From NCBI GenBank assembly GCA_022865725.1, contig JALHTP010000122.1:1-15763 (forward strand): 15,763 nt of DNA, given 5' to 3'. Below are positions 7,394-14,247 of the stretch, piece after piece. The notes below the pieces were generated by a model, which did not search any database, had not been told where the DNA came from, and saw nothing but the letters and a program-made list of their open reading frames with translations. Both the position numbers and the translations under genes were made by a program. Positions within the stretch are counted from its first letter, which is position 1. The number at the start of each line of letters is the position of its first letter. This DNA comes from Methyloceanibacter sp. (GTDB lineage Bacteria > Pseudomonadota > Alphaproteobacteria > Rhizobiales > Methyloligellaceae).

Positions 7394-8251
7394 ATGACGA
7401 CCCCCATCGCCATTGTCCGCACCGTCGACGATCTGAGGCAGCGCGTCGCCAAATGGCGCAAGGCGGGCGAGACGATCGCGCTCGTGCCGACCATGGGCGC
7501 GCTGCATGAGGGCCATCTTTCCCTCCTCACCCTCGCCAAGAGCAGGGCCGACCACGTGGTCGTGTCGATCTTCGTGAACCCGATCCAGTTCGGGCCGCGC
7601 GAGGACTTCAATCTCTACCCAAGAGACGAGGCCGGCGACCTCGCCAAGCTCGGCAAGGCCGGTGCGGACCTCGTCTTCGCCCCCGAGACCGCCGAGATGT
7701 ATCCGCAAGGCTTCAGCACTCATGTCGGCGTCGGCGACCTGACCGAGGATCTGTGCGGCGCCTCCCGGCCAAATCATTTCGACGGCGTCGCCACGGTCGT
7801 CGCCAAGCTCCTCATGCAATGCAGTCCCGACATCGCTATGTTCGGCGAAAAGGATTACCAGCAGCTCCTGGTGATCAAGCGGCTGGTGCGCGACCTCAAC
7901 GTGCCGGTCGAGATCGTCGGCGGCCCGATCGTGCGCGAGAAGGACGGCCTCGCTCTGTCGTCGCGCAACGCCTATCTGTCGCCGTCGGAGCGCAAGACCG
8001 CGCCCCTGCTCTATCAGACCATCTCCGCGGTCGCCGCCGATCTGGCGCAAGGCCGCGGTTGCGACGACGCGGTGGTGGCTGCAAGGTTCAAGCTCGATGC
8101 CGCCGGGTTCCGCGTCGATTACGTGGCGGTGCGCGATCCCGATACGCTGAAGCGCCTGTCAGGCCCGGTGAAGCGGGCGCGCGTGCTGGCCGCCGCCTAT
8201 CTCGGCAAGACGCGGCTGATCGACAACGTGCCTGTACCGCCGAAGAAGTGA
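7394..8251 (+). CDS. panC: Pantothenate synthetase (pantoate-beta-alanine ligase)
   Basis: Joins pantoate and beta-alanine using ATP, through pantoyl adenylate, in the last step of pantothenate (vitamin B5, coenzyme A precursor) synthesis. It is cytoplasmic and 285 residues, the normal length. The ATP-binding HIGH-like motif PTMGALHEGHLSL sits near the N terminus. NPIQFGPREDFNLYPRD, the FGEKDYQQLLVIKRLVRDLN segment and the KMSKS-equivalent REKDGLALSSRNAYLS are all intact. The start ATG 7394 has a good ribosome site (AGGAGAAG). The frame is open for 7 more codons upstream but without conservation. It is divergent from the dead putA (37 nt between starts). panB is not adjacent in this window. 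A palindromic repeat begins right after the TGA. Confidence 0.97.
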   Translation: MTTPIAIVRTVDDLRQRVAKWRKAGETIALVPTMGALHEGHLSLLTLAKSRADHVVVSIFVNPIQFGPREDFNLYPRDEAGDLAKLGKAGADLVFAPETAEMYPQGFSTHVGVGDLTEDLCGASRPNHFDGVATVVAKLLMQCSPDIAMFGEKDYQQLLVIKRLVRDLNVPVEIVGGPIVREKDGLALSSRNAYLSPSERKTAPLLYQTISAVAADLAQGRGCDDAVVAARFKLDAAGFRVDYVAVRDPDTLKRLSGPVKRARVLAAAYLGKTRLIDNVPVPPKK

Positions 8252-8351
8252 TTGTCATGCCCGCGCAGGCGGGCATCCAGTAACCACAGAAGGCCAATCT
8301 GTGATTCACGCCGGGGTTACTGGATCGCCCGGTCAAGCCGGGCGATGACAA
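8252..8351. repeat. Palindromic dispersed repeat, copy 1
   Basis: 100-bp element bounded by TTGTCAT and ATGACAA. Each arm holds its own small hairpin (GCCCGCGCAGGCGGGC on the left, CGCCCGGTCAAGCCGGGCG on the right). The inner arms pair as ATCCAGTAACC with GGTTACTGGAT. The unpaired core contains a further inverted repeat, CACAGA...TCTGTG. The arms are nearly identical to those at 15441-15538 while the core differs. This is the REP/MITE-like layout common in intergenic DNA of rhizobia and relatives, whose six-frame translations give spurious peptides such as MSCPRRRASSNHR or PACAGMT. It starts at the base after the panC stop and may act as a 3' transcript structure. Confidence 0.9.
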
Positions 8352-8360
8352 AAGCTGAGC

Positions 8361-8804
8361 TTACCAATCAATCAAACGAAGCTCGCGCAGATCCTCGCGC
8401 ATGGCGCGCGGCATATCGTCGGGCGCCTGCTCGAAACCCTTGGCGTCTGGCGGCGCGTCGAGCGCATCGAGATAGCGCCAGCCCTGGAAGGCGCGGCGCG
8501 GATGCGGCCGCGTAAACACAAGCTCGGGATCGAGCACGATGCCGCAACACGCGGTGCCGTCCTCCTTCATGTCGGCCCGAAGGTCGAGCACGCGCTGCCG
8601 CACGAGCACGAAGCCCTTGATCACCCAATAGAGCGAGCCGCCGTCGAGCACATCGTCGCGCCGGCGCGGCGTCTGCAAGGTACGGTGGCAAAGCTCTGGC
8701 GTCTTCTTTGCCCGCTTCAGCCGCGTCAGCCGCTCCGCCTGCCAATCGGCGAGGTCCTTCGCCGTTTCGACACCGACGCAAAGCTTGATAAGATGCACCG
8801 TCAT
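8361..8804 (-). CDS. DUF1489 family protein
   Basis: Conserved alphaproteobacterial protein of unknown function, 147 residues, the family's normal size. Recognisable family features are the N-terminal MTVHLIKLCVGV, GSLYWVIKGFVLVRQRVLDLR in the middle, and LVFTRPHPRRAFQGWRYLDA followed by DAPPD towards the C terminus. It is soluble, with no signal peptide or membrane segment. The start codon lies 6 nt after the stop of the universal stress protein gene, so the two are almost certainly cotranscribed. Its stop is 10 nt from the end of the palindromic repeat. Confidence 0.9.
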   Translation of the reverse strand: MTVHLIKLCVGVETAKDLADWQAERLTRLKRAKKTPELCHRTLQTPRRRDDVLDGGSLYWVIKGFVLVRQRVLDLRADMKEDGTACCGIVLDPELVFTRPHPRRAFQGWRYLDALDAPPDAKGFEQAPDDMPRAMREDLRELRLIDW

Positions 8805-8810
8805 TTGCGG

Positions 8811-9647
8811 TCAATGGGCCATGAACAAGGGGATCGTCGCCTGCTCGAGCACCGTCAGCGTCACCCCACCAAGGATGAACTCGCGCCAGCGCGAATGATG
8901 GAAGGCGCCCATCACCATCAGGTCGGCGCCAAGGTCTTTCGCGGTCGATAGCAGCAGCCGCCCCACATCGCCCTCGCTCACCTTGACGCGCAGGGCCTCG
9001 GCTTTCACGCCATGCCGCTTGAGATGCGCAATCATGTCGTCGGTCGGCGGTGAACGCTCCTCGCCGTCTTCGGCCGCGACTCCGGCCAGAAGCACGACAC
9101 GCGACGCAGGCTTGAGGAAGGTCAGCGCATCGTTGATCGAGCGCGCCGCCTCCGCGCTTCCGTCCCATGCCGCGACGATGGTGCCTTTCAGCGCGGGCTT
9201 CTCCGGCGCCGCCGGCACGATGATGACCGGGCGTCCCGAAGCGAACAGGCAGCGTTCAACGAGAGCGTATTGCCCAATCAGCGGATCGCCGTCGCGCGGC
9301 TTGCCGAGAATGGCGAGATCGGCATGACGCGCCGCATAGGCGAAGTCGTGCGGGAACTCCTCGCTCATCCCCTGCATGAGCCGCGCCTCGGCGCTCACGC
9401 CCACTGCCTTGGCACAGGCCTTGAAGGCATCGAGCGCATTGGCGCTTTGCGTTTTCACGCTCTGCAGCACCTCACTCATGTCGGCAAAGCCGACATCGGC
9501 GCCGTAGAGGGGAAGCAGCGCGGTCGGCGCGAAGGCAATGCCGATGAGATGCGCGCCATGCTCCTTGGCGAGCGCCACGGCGAACGCCACGCGGGCTTTG
9601 GTCGCTTCTACGCCGTCGACATAGACGGCAATGTCGTTGAGCCCCAT
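8811..9647 (-). CDS. Universal stress protein, tandem UspA domains
   Basis: Soluble 278-residue protein of two UspA-like domains (about 1-140 and 145-278). The first begins MGLNDIAVYVDG and includes AKEHGAHLIGIAF and ADLAILGKPRDGDPL. The second starts LKGTIVAAWDGSAEAARSI and ends with GADLMVMGAFHHSRWREFILGG then VTLTVL, the place of the nucleotide-binding Gly-x2-Gly-x9-Gly-Ser loop. Here the second glycine is replaced by His and the final GS is GG, so ATP binding is uncertain. Domain one has a shorter version of this loop. ATG 9647 is chosen because the 16 upstream codons of the open frame are unlike the family and GAGTGAG lies just before it. It is first in a pair with the DUF1489 gene and divergent from the bufferin operon. 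Confidence 0.9.
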   Translation of the reverse strand: MGLNDIAVYVDGVEATKARVAFAVALAKEHGAHLIGIAFAPTALLPLYGADVGFADMSEVLQSVKTQSANALDAFKACAKAVGVSAEARLMQGMSEEFPHDFAYAARHADLAILGKPRDGDPLIGQYALVERCLFASGRPVIIVPAAPEKPALKGTIVAAWDGSAEAARSINDALTFLKPASRVVLLAGVAAEDGEERSPPTDDMIAHLKRHGVKAEALRVKVSEGDVGRLLLSTAKDLGADLMVMGAFHHSRWREFILGGVTLTVLEQATIPLFMAH

Positions 9648-9842
9648 CGCCCACTCACTCGCCACGATCTGAAGGCCCGCAGGGCCCCCGATCACGGACA
9701 GTTGACGGACCCGTGAAGAGGGTCAAGACCCAAAGCACGGAGCTTTGAACAGGAGTGACGCGAGCCCCTGTGTGATCAGCGCTATAGCTCGCTTGGCGGC
9801 TCTCCGCCACGAATGCCTATAACTCATGCACAGGAGAGGAAA
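9648..9842. promoter_or_regulatory. Divergent control region between the stress-protein and bufferin operons
   Basis: This 195-bp region has no gene but much symmetry. GACCC (9708-9712), GGGTC (9720-9724) and GACCC (9727-9731) alternate in orientation, the last two forming GGGTC-AA-GACCC. CAAAGC (9731-9736) pairs with GCTTTG (9742-9747) across 5 nt. TGGCGG (9794-9799) pairs with CCGCCA (9804-9809) across CTCT, just ahead of the bufA ribosome site. A TATAAC at 9818-9823 is too close to the start codon to be a convincing -10 box. No classical CueR or CsoR site was seen. Confidence 0.45.
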
Positions 9843-10103
9843 ATGAAACTTACCAAGAAGTCTGGTGTTAGAATCGCCATGACCGCCGCGGCCCTCGTGG
9901 TCTCGGGTGCGGCTCTGATGGCCACGGCCTATGCCGACCCGATCCCGGGACGCTGTTTCGGCGTCAACGGCTGCGCCGGCAAGGGCGCTTGCAAGAGCAC
10001 CAAGAACGACTGCAAGGGCAAGAACGGCTGTAAGGGCCAAGGCTGGCTCTCGATGCTCCAGGACGAGTGCAAGAACGCCGGCGGGCAGTACGAGAACAGT
10101 TAA
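9843..10103 (+). CDS. bufA2: BufA2-type bufferin precursor (periplasmic ribosomal metallophore peptide)
   Basis: Small secreted peptide of 86 residues. A Sec signal peptide (MKLTKKSGVRIAMTAAALVV... to AYA at 31, before DPIPG) is followed by a ~55-residue mature region with six cysteines spaced C-x5-C-x5-C-x6-C-x5-C-x12-C. The lysine/glycine repeats CKGKNGCKGQGW and the ending DECKNAGGQ match BufA2-like precursors, in which an MNIO enzyme oxidises cysteines to form a metal-binding (copper-linked) peptide exported to the periplasm. No other cysteine occurs in the precursor. The ATG is preceded by AGGAGAGGA, an excellent ribosome site; an in-frame ATG 10 codons earlier lacks one. It is first in an operon with the MNIO and DUF2063 genes. 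Function is inferred from family and neighbours. Confidence 0.88.
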   Translation: MKLTKKSGVRIAMTAAALVVSGAALMATAYADPIPGRCFGVNGCAGKGACKSTKNDCKGKNGCKGQGWLSMLQDECKNAGGQYENS

Positions 10104-10121
10104 GCGAATTAGGCTAATATC

Positions 10122-10148
10122 GGCCGGCCGCGGCACTCGCGGCTGGCC
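10122..10148 (+). promoter_or_regulatory. Strong hairpin between bufA and bufB
   Basis: GGCCGGCCGCG (10122-10132) pairs with CGCGGCTGGCC (10138-10148): 11 bp with one G-U wobble around a 5-nt loop GCACT. It begins 18 nt after the bufA stop and ends 29 nt before bufB. There is no T run after it, so it is not a full intrinsic terminator. It could protect the 3' end of a bufA transcript or partly attenuate readthrough, giving more peptide than enzyme. Confidence 0.7.
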
Positions 10149-10177
10149 ATTTCCGCGAAGCTTGAGGAGCTAGAGCC

Positions 10178-11032
10178 ATGACCAGCAACAAGCCTCCTTA
10201 TCTCGGCTTCGGCTTGGGGCTCAGGCCACAGCATTATCAGGAGATTCTCGAAGGCGCTCCCGCGGTCGATTGGTTCGAGATCATCTCCGAGAACTACATG
10301 ATCGAGGGCGGTCAGCCCTTGCACATGCTCGATCAGATCCGCGAGCGCTATCCCGTCGTGATGCACGGCGTGTCGCTGTCGATCGCCTCGACGGCGCCGC
10401 TCGACCTCGACTATCTCGGCGCGCTGAAGACGCTTGCCGAGCGCGTGAACCCCAAATGGATCTCCGATCATTTGTGCTGGACCGGCGTGCACGGCGTGAA
10501 CCTGCACGACCTCCTGCCCATCCCTTACACCGAGGAAGCGCTGACCCATGTCGTGGATCGCGTCGGCCAGGTGCAGGATTTTCTCGGCCGAAGGCTCACG
10601 CTGGAGAACGTGTCGAGCTATGTCACCTTCGGCCAATCCGAGATGACAGAATGGGAGTTCGTCAGCGAGGTGGCGCGGCGCGCCGATTGCTGGCTCCTGT
10701 TCGATGTCAACAATGTCTATGTGAGCGCCTTCAACCACGATTTCTCCACCGACGACTTCCTGCACGGTGTGCCGCGCGACCGCGTCGTCCAGTTCCATGT
10801 GGCCGGCCACAGCCACGAAGAGAGCCACATCATCGACACCCACGACCATCCGGTCTGCCCCGAGGTCTGGGACTTCTATCGCGAGGCGGTCACCCATTTC
10901 GGCCCGGTCTCGACCATGATCGAGCGCGACGACAATATCCCGCCCCTCGCCGAACTCGTGGACGAGCTGAACCATGCGCGCTCCATCGCAAATGAGGTGT
11001 CTGGCGGGAAGCGGCTCGAAGCAGCGGAATGA
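10178..11032 (+). CDS. bufB: BufB, MNIO (DUF692) family peptide-modifying iron enzyme
   Basis: Multinuclear non-haem iron-dependent oxidative enzyme (TIM barrel, same superfamily as methanobactin MbnB) expected to modify cysteines of the BufA precursor in the cytoplasm before export. It is 284 residues, normal length. Conserved, mostly metal-ligand segments are in order: GLGLRPQHYQEIL at 12-24, FEIISENY with Glu38, MHGVSLSI with His63, SDHLCW with Asp97-His98, HDLLPIPYT from His110, TLENVSSY with Glu143, FDVNNVYVSAFNHD with Asp176 and His187, VQFHVAGHS with His207, DTHDHPV at 220-226 and MIERDDNIP with Glu249. The start has GAGGAGC upstream. Its stop overlaps the next start (ATGA), indicating translational coupling to bufC. 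Confidence 0.93.
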   Translation: MTSNKPPYLGFGLGLRPQHYQEILEGAPAVDWFEIISENYMIEGGQPLHMLDQIRERYPVVMHGVSLSIASTAPLDLDYLGALKTLAERVNPKWISDHLCWTGVHGVNLHDLLPIPYTEEALTHVVDRVGQVQDFLGRRLTLENVSSYVTFGQSEMTEWEFVSEVARRADCWLLFDVNNVYVSAFNHDFSTDDFLHGVPRDRVVQFHVAGHSHEESHIIDTHDHPVCPEVWDFYREAVTHFGPVSTMIERDDNIPPLAELVDELNHARSIANEVSGGKRLEAAE

Positions 11033-11811
11033 AGAGCCTCAAGGAGCTCCAGGAGAGTTTCCAGCGCGGCATCCTTGCCGGCGACGACTCCATCCTTGCC
11101 GAGGTCAATGACAGCGGCAAGGAAGAGCGCATGGTGCTGTTCGGCGTCTATCGTAACGCCTATGTCTCAAGGCTCGCCGAGATCCTCGCCGACGACTATC
11201 AGCAGCTCCATTCCTATCTCGGCGACCAGGCCTTCGCCAAGCTGGTCAAAGCCTATATCGACGCCAACCCGTCGGACCGGCGCAGCGCGCGATGGTTCGG
11301 GCGTCACCTTCCAGACTTCGTGAGCGAGAGCGGCAACTACGCCAAGCATCCTGAGGTGGCCGAGATCGCCGCTCTGGAGAAGGCGCTCGCCGATGCCTTC
11401 GACGGGCCTGACGCGGCGCCGCTCAAGATCGAGGCGCTCGCGGCGCTTGCACCAGAGGCCTGGCCGCAGCTCGAGCTTCAGCCGCATCCGACCGCGATCC
11501 GCCTCACCTTCAGGACCAATGCCGCCGAGATCTGGTCGGCGCTCAAGGACGAAGCCGCCCCGCCGAAGCCACTGCAGATGCCGGAGCCGCAAGCCATCGT
11601 GGTCTGGCGGCAGGACTTCATGGCGCGCTTCAAGCCGCTGACCACCGAGGAAGCGATGATGTGGGACGAGGCGGCGAAGGGCGTCCGCTTCTCCGTCCTC
11701 TGCGAGATGGTGGCGACCTTCGCCGGCGAGGACGAGGCCGAGCTTCGCGCCGCGACCTATCTCAAAGGTTGGGTCGACATGGGGATGCTGGCGGGCTTTC
11801 AGACGCGCTAG
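11029..11811 (+). CDS. bufC: BufC, DUF2063 family partner of the MNIO enzyme
   Basis: 260-residue soluble protein with the DUF2063 (so-called putative DNA-binding) domain in about residues 5-95: LQESFQRGILAGD, FGVYRNAYVSRLAEILADDYQQL, YIDANPSDRRSARWFGRHLPDFV. The C-terminal part (about 110-255) includes VVWRQDFMARFKPLTTEEA and ends with LKGWVDMGMLAGF. In MNIO systems this protein accompanies the enzyme and is thought to bind the precursor peptide or the enzyme rather than DNA. This follows knowledge of related pathways, not the sequence alone. The start codon overlaps the bufB stop by 4 nt. The 3' end overlaps the end of the opposite-strand ydcF by 50 nt. No DoxX-type fourth gene follows. Confidence 0.9.
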   Translation: MKSLKELQESFQRGILAGDDSILAEVNDSGKEERMVLFGVYRNAYVSRLAEILADDYQQLHSYLGDQAFAKLVKAYIDANPSDRRSARWFGRHLPDFVSESGNYAKHPEVAEIAALEKALADAFDGPDAAPLKIEALAALAPEAWPQLELQPHPTAIRLTFRTNAAEIWSALKDEAAPPKPLQMPEPQAIVVWRQDFMARFKPLTTEEAMMWDEAAKGVRFSVLCEMVATFAGEDEAELRAATYLKGWVDMGMLAGFQTR

Positions 11812-12661
11812 CGCCGGGCTGGGCGAGATCGCAGCCCGCGACGGCGACCGGTTGTGGCGCGGGAAACAAAGCATCGCTCCGCCCCCTCAGCCAATAGGCG
11901 AGAAGCCCCACCCATTCGCGTGCAGCCACGTCCACGCGGCGCAGGCCTTCCGAGACCTTGTCGAAGGGCCGCGTCAGATCAGCCGCCCCCCGCGTGCGAT
12001 AATCCACCGGCCAGGGCTCCACCGCGAAGCCGGCCTTGCGGAAGACGCCCATGGCGCGCGGCATGTGATAGGCCGAGGTGATGAGCAGCCAACGTTTGCC
12101 GGGCGCAAGCTCGCCCGCGCGCGTCAGTTCCTCCTTGAGAAACGCCGCGTTCTCGTAGGTGTCGCGCGACTTCGCCTCGAGGATCAGCCGGTCCCGCAGA
12201 ACGCCGAGAGCGGTCAGCAGCGTCTCGGCGCCTTCCGCCTCGCTGCCCGTCTTGTAGAGAATGCCGGCATCGCCACCCGAGAAGGCGATCTTCGCCTCGG
12301 GAAAGCGGCGGACAAGCATGGCGGCCTCGACTATGCGCTCGCCCGCCTCGTTCAGCGCGGGCGCGCCACGGGCGGCGCCTACCAGCCTGTCCTCGGCGCC
12401 GCCGAGAATGATGAAGCCCGTGGGCGGCGGCGGATCGTCGAGATTGGCGCGCGGGAAACGGTCCTCAAGCGGCAGGATCAGCGCATTGCCGAGCGGCGAA
12501 AGTCCGGCAACGAGAAGCAGGATCGCGCCGATGGTCACGAAGCGCCGTCCCCATCGCGCCCAGCCCGTCCAGATCAGAATCGAGCCATAGCCGATTAGGA
12601 GCGCGATCAGGGTCGATGGCTGCAACACGAACCACAGCCCTTTGGCGATATAGAAGAACAT
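11762..12661 (-). CDS. YdcF family (DUF218) membrane protein
   Basis: 299 residues. Two N-terminal membrane helices (about 16-36 and 39-61) are followed by a DUF218 domain, probably on the periplasmic side (about 80-235). The family signatures are present: GFIILGG near 82, FSGGDAG, EAKSRDTYENAAFLKE and LLITSAYHMPRAMGVFRKAGF. The family includes ElyC/SanA/YdcF-like proteins connected with envelope polysaccharide or exchange functions; the chemistry is not established. The last ~35 residues (from SDALFPAPQP) are low-complexity Pro/Ala/Ser and are where the gene overlaps the 3' end of bufC, so this tail may have been gained by loss of an earlier stop. The start lies 15 nt after the mgtE stop, with a G-rich ribosome site, so it is probably the second gene of an mgtE-ydcF operon. 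Confidence 0.88.
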   Translation of the reverse strand: MFFYIAKGLWFVLQPSTLIALLIGYGSILIWTGWARWGRRFVTIGAILLLVAGLSPLGNALILPLEDRFPRANLDDPPPPTGFIILGGAEDRLVGAARGAPALNEAGERIVEAAMLVRRFPEAKIAFSGGDAGILYKTGSEAEGAETLLTALGVLRDRLILEAKSRDTYENAAFLKEELTRAGELAPGKRWLLITSAYHMPRAMGVFRKAGFAVEPWPVDYRTRGAADLTRPFDKVSEGLRRVDVAAREWVGLLAYWLRGRSDALFPAPQPVAVAGCDLAQPGASASESPPASPCRPNL

Positions 12662-12676
12662 TGGAAGCCCCCGCGC

Positions 12677-14056
12677 CTAGACTAACCACATTGCGGCTAG
12701 CCCGAGAAAGGCGAAGAAGCCGACCACGTCGGTGACCGTGGTAACGAACACGCCGGAGGCGATGGCCGGATCGAGCCCCAGTGCCTCCATGCCGAGCGGG
12801 ATGAGGATGCCGGCGACCGCCGCGACGATGAGATTGACGATCATGGCCGCCGCAATCACGAGGCCGAGCGGCTCGCTCCCGAACCAGAAATAGACGATGA
12901 CGCCCATGATGGCCGCGAACAACACGCCATTGAGGATACCAACCGCCGTCTCGCGCGTGATGACGCGGAGCGCGTTGACCGAGCCGAGGTCCTGCGTGGC
13001 GATGGCACGTACCGCGACGGTCATGGTCTGCGTGCCGGCGTTGCCCCCCATCGACGCCACGATCGGCATCAGCACGGCTAGCGCCACCATCTGCTCGATG
13101 GTGGCGCCAAACAGGCTGATCACCAGCGAGGCGAGGATGGCCGTGGCGAGATTGACGAGCAGCCAGGTGAAGCGGAGCCGCGTCGTTCGCCACACCGAGT
13201 CGCTCACCGACTCGCCGGCCACGCCGCCCATCCGCAGAATGTCCTCTGACGCCTCCTCCTGCACCACCTCGACCACGTCGTCGGCGGTGATCACCCCGAC
13301 CAGCCGCTTGTCCTCATCCACCACCGGCGCCGAGGTCAGATTGTAGCGCTCGAACTGGCGCGCGACCTCTTCCTGGTCGGCCTCGGCCAGGATCGGGTGA
13401 ACATCGTGGTCGGTGATGGACTCGACGCTGCCCGTCCGCTTGGAGCGCAGCAGCCGGTTGAGCGCGACGGAGCCGATCAGATGAAAGCCGGGATCGACGA
13501 CGAACACTTCGTAGAAGCGGTCGGGCAGATCCTCCGCCTCGCTCATATAGTCGATCGTCTGCCCCACCGACCAGAAGGGCGGCACGGCGATGAGATCCGT
13601 CTGCATGATGCGGCCGGCCGAGTCCTCGGGATATTCGAGGCTGCGCTCGAGCGCCGCGCGTTCGAAGGACGGCAGCTTGGCGAGGATGTCGGACTGTTCT
13701 TCCTTGTCGAGGTCCTCGATGACATAGACCGCCTCGTCGGACTCGAGCTGTTGCAGGGCCTCGGCCACCTGCTGGCTGGGCATGCCCTCGAGCACCTGGT
13801 CGCGCACCGCCTCATCGAGCTCGGGCAGCGCGGCCACCTTGAAGTCGTCGCCGAGCGTCGCGATGAGTGTCCCGCGCTGCTCCGGGCGGAGCAGCTGGAT
13901 CAGATCGGCGAGGTCGGCTTCGTGCAGCTTGAGGGTGAGCTCGCGCACCGTCGCGGCGTCGCCCGCATCGAGCGCGGAGACGACGGCATGCAGGAAATCG
14001 GAGCGGATTCCGCCCTCTTCGTCGCGCAGCTCGACCTCGCCTGCGGCGTCCTGCAT
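12677..14056 (-). CDS. mgtE: Magnesium transporter MgtE
   Basis: Inner-membrane Mg2+ channel/transporter of 459 residues, typical length. The architecture is complete: acidic N-terminal superhelical domain (about 20-150, with LHEADLADLIQLLRPEQR), tandem CBS domains (about 150-270, including APVVDEDKRLVGVITADDVV), a connecting helix, and five membrane helices from about 295 to 459. The pore signature PIVASMGGNAGTQT lies at 331-344, and Asp443 in VFVTTVTDVVGFF is the conserved pore acid. Gating by cytosolic Mg2+ bound at the N and CBS domains is known for the family. GGACAGG precedes the start codon. No M-box riboswitch was recognised in the ~105 nt upstream. Confidence 0.96.
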   Translation of the reverse strand: MQDAAGEVELRDEEGGIRSDFLHAVVSALDAGDAATVRELTLKLHEADLADLIQLLRPEQRGTLIATLGDDFKVAALPELDEAVRDQVLEGMPSQQVAEALQQLESDEAVYVIEDLDKEEQSDILAKLPSFERAALERSLEYPEDSAGRIMQTDLIAVPPFWSVGQTIDYMSEAEDLPDRFYEVFVVDPGFHLIGSVALNRLLRSKRTGSVESITDHDVHPILAEADQEEVARQFERYNLTSAPVVDEDKRLVGVITADDVVEVVQEEASEDILRMGGVAGESVSDSVWRTTRLRFTWLLVNLATAILASLVISLFGATIEQMVALAVLMPIVASMGGNAGTQTMTVAVRAIATQDLGSVNALRVITRETAVGILNGVLFAAIMGVIVYFWFGSEPLGLVIAAAMIVNLIVAAVAGILIPLGMEALGLDPAIASGVFVTTVTDVVGFFAFLGLAAMWLV

Positions 14057-14161
14057 GGCCTGTCCGATCGCCGGGTACTTAAAGCGTCAAGCGGGAAGGG
14101 CCGCGGGCTCCTCCCACAAGGCGGGCGCTCGCCAGCCGCTTGAGAACGGAAAATCGAGGAA

Positions 14162-14247
14162 TGGTGCGGTCGAGAGGAATCGAACCTCCACGGGCTAAGC
14201 CCACAGCGCCCTCAACGCTGCGCGTCTACCAATTCCGCCACGACCGC
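14162..14247 (-). tRNA. tRNA-Leu (anticodon GAG), CCA encoded
   Basis: The reverse complement folds as a class II tRNA. The acceptor stem is GCGGTCG with CGACCGC, followed by discriminator A and an encoded CCA (14164-14162). The D arm contains AATTGGTAGACGC. The anticodon stem is CAGCG/CGCTG around the loop TTGAGGG (anticodon GAG). A long variable arm of leucine type follows, and the T arm has GTTCGATTCC. Total 86 nt including CCA. It sits between lipB and mgtE, transcribed towards mgtE. Confidence 0.97.

Noticed and set aside
8252..8351. CRISPR or insertion-sequence end
   Set aside because: The two copies are 7 kb apart, there is no repeat-spacer array, and no transposase or target duplication is visible. 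It is a palindromic dispersed repeat.
8252..8515. Small plus-strand ORF starting MSCPRRRASSNHR
   Set aside because: It is the translation of the palindromic repeat. The same peptide start appears at the second copy (15441 onward), showing that it follows the repeat and is not a gene.
13397..14143. Plus-strand 248-codon frame opposite mgtE
   Set aside because: It is antisense to conserved MgtE N-terminal and CBS domains, with no recognisable domain or ribosome site.
14057..14161. M-box magnesium riboswitch upstream of mgtE
   Set aside because: The region is short and does not show the conserved M-box helices. No support beyond the neighbour's function.
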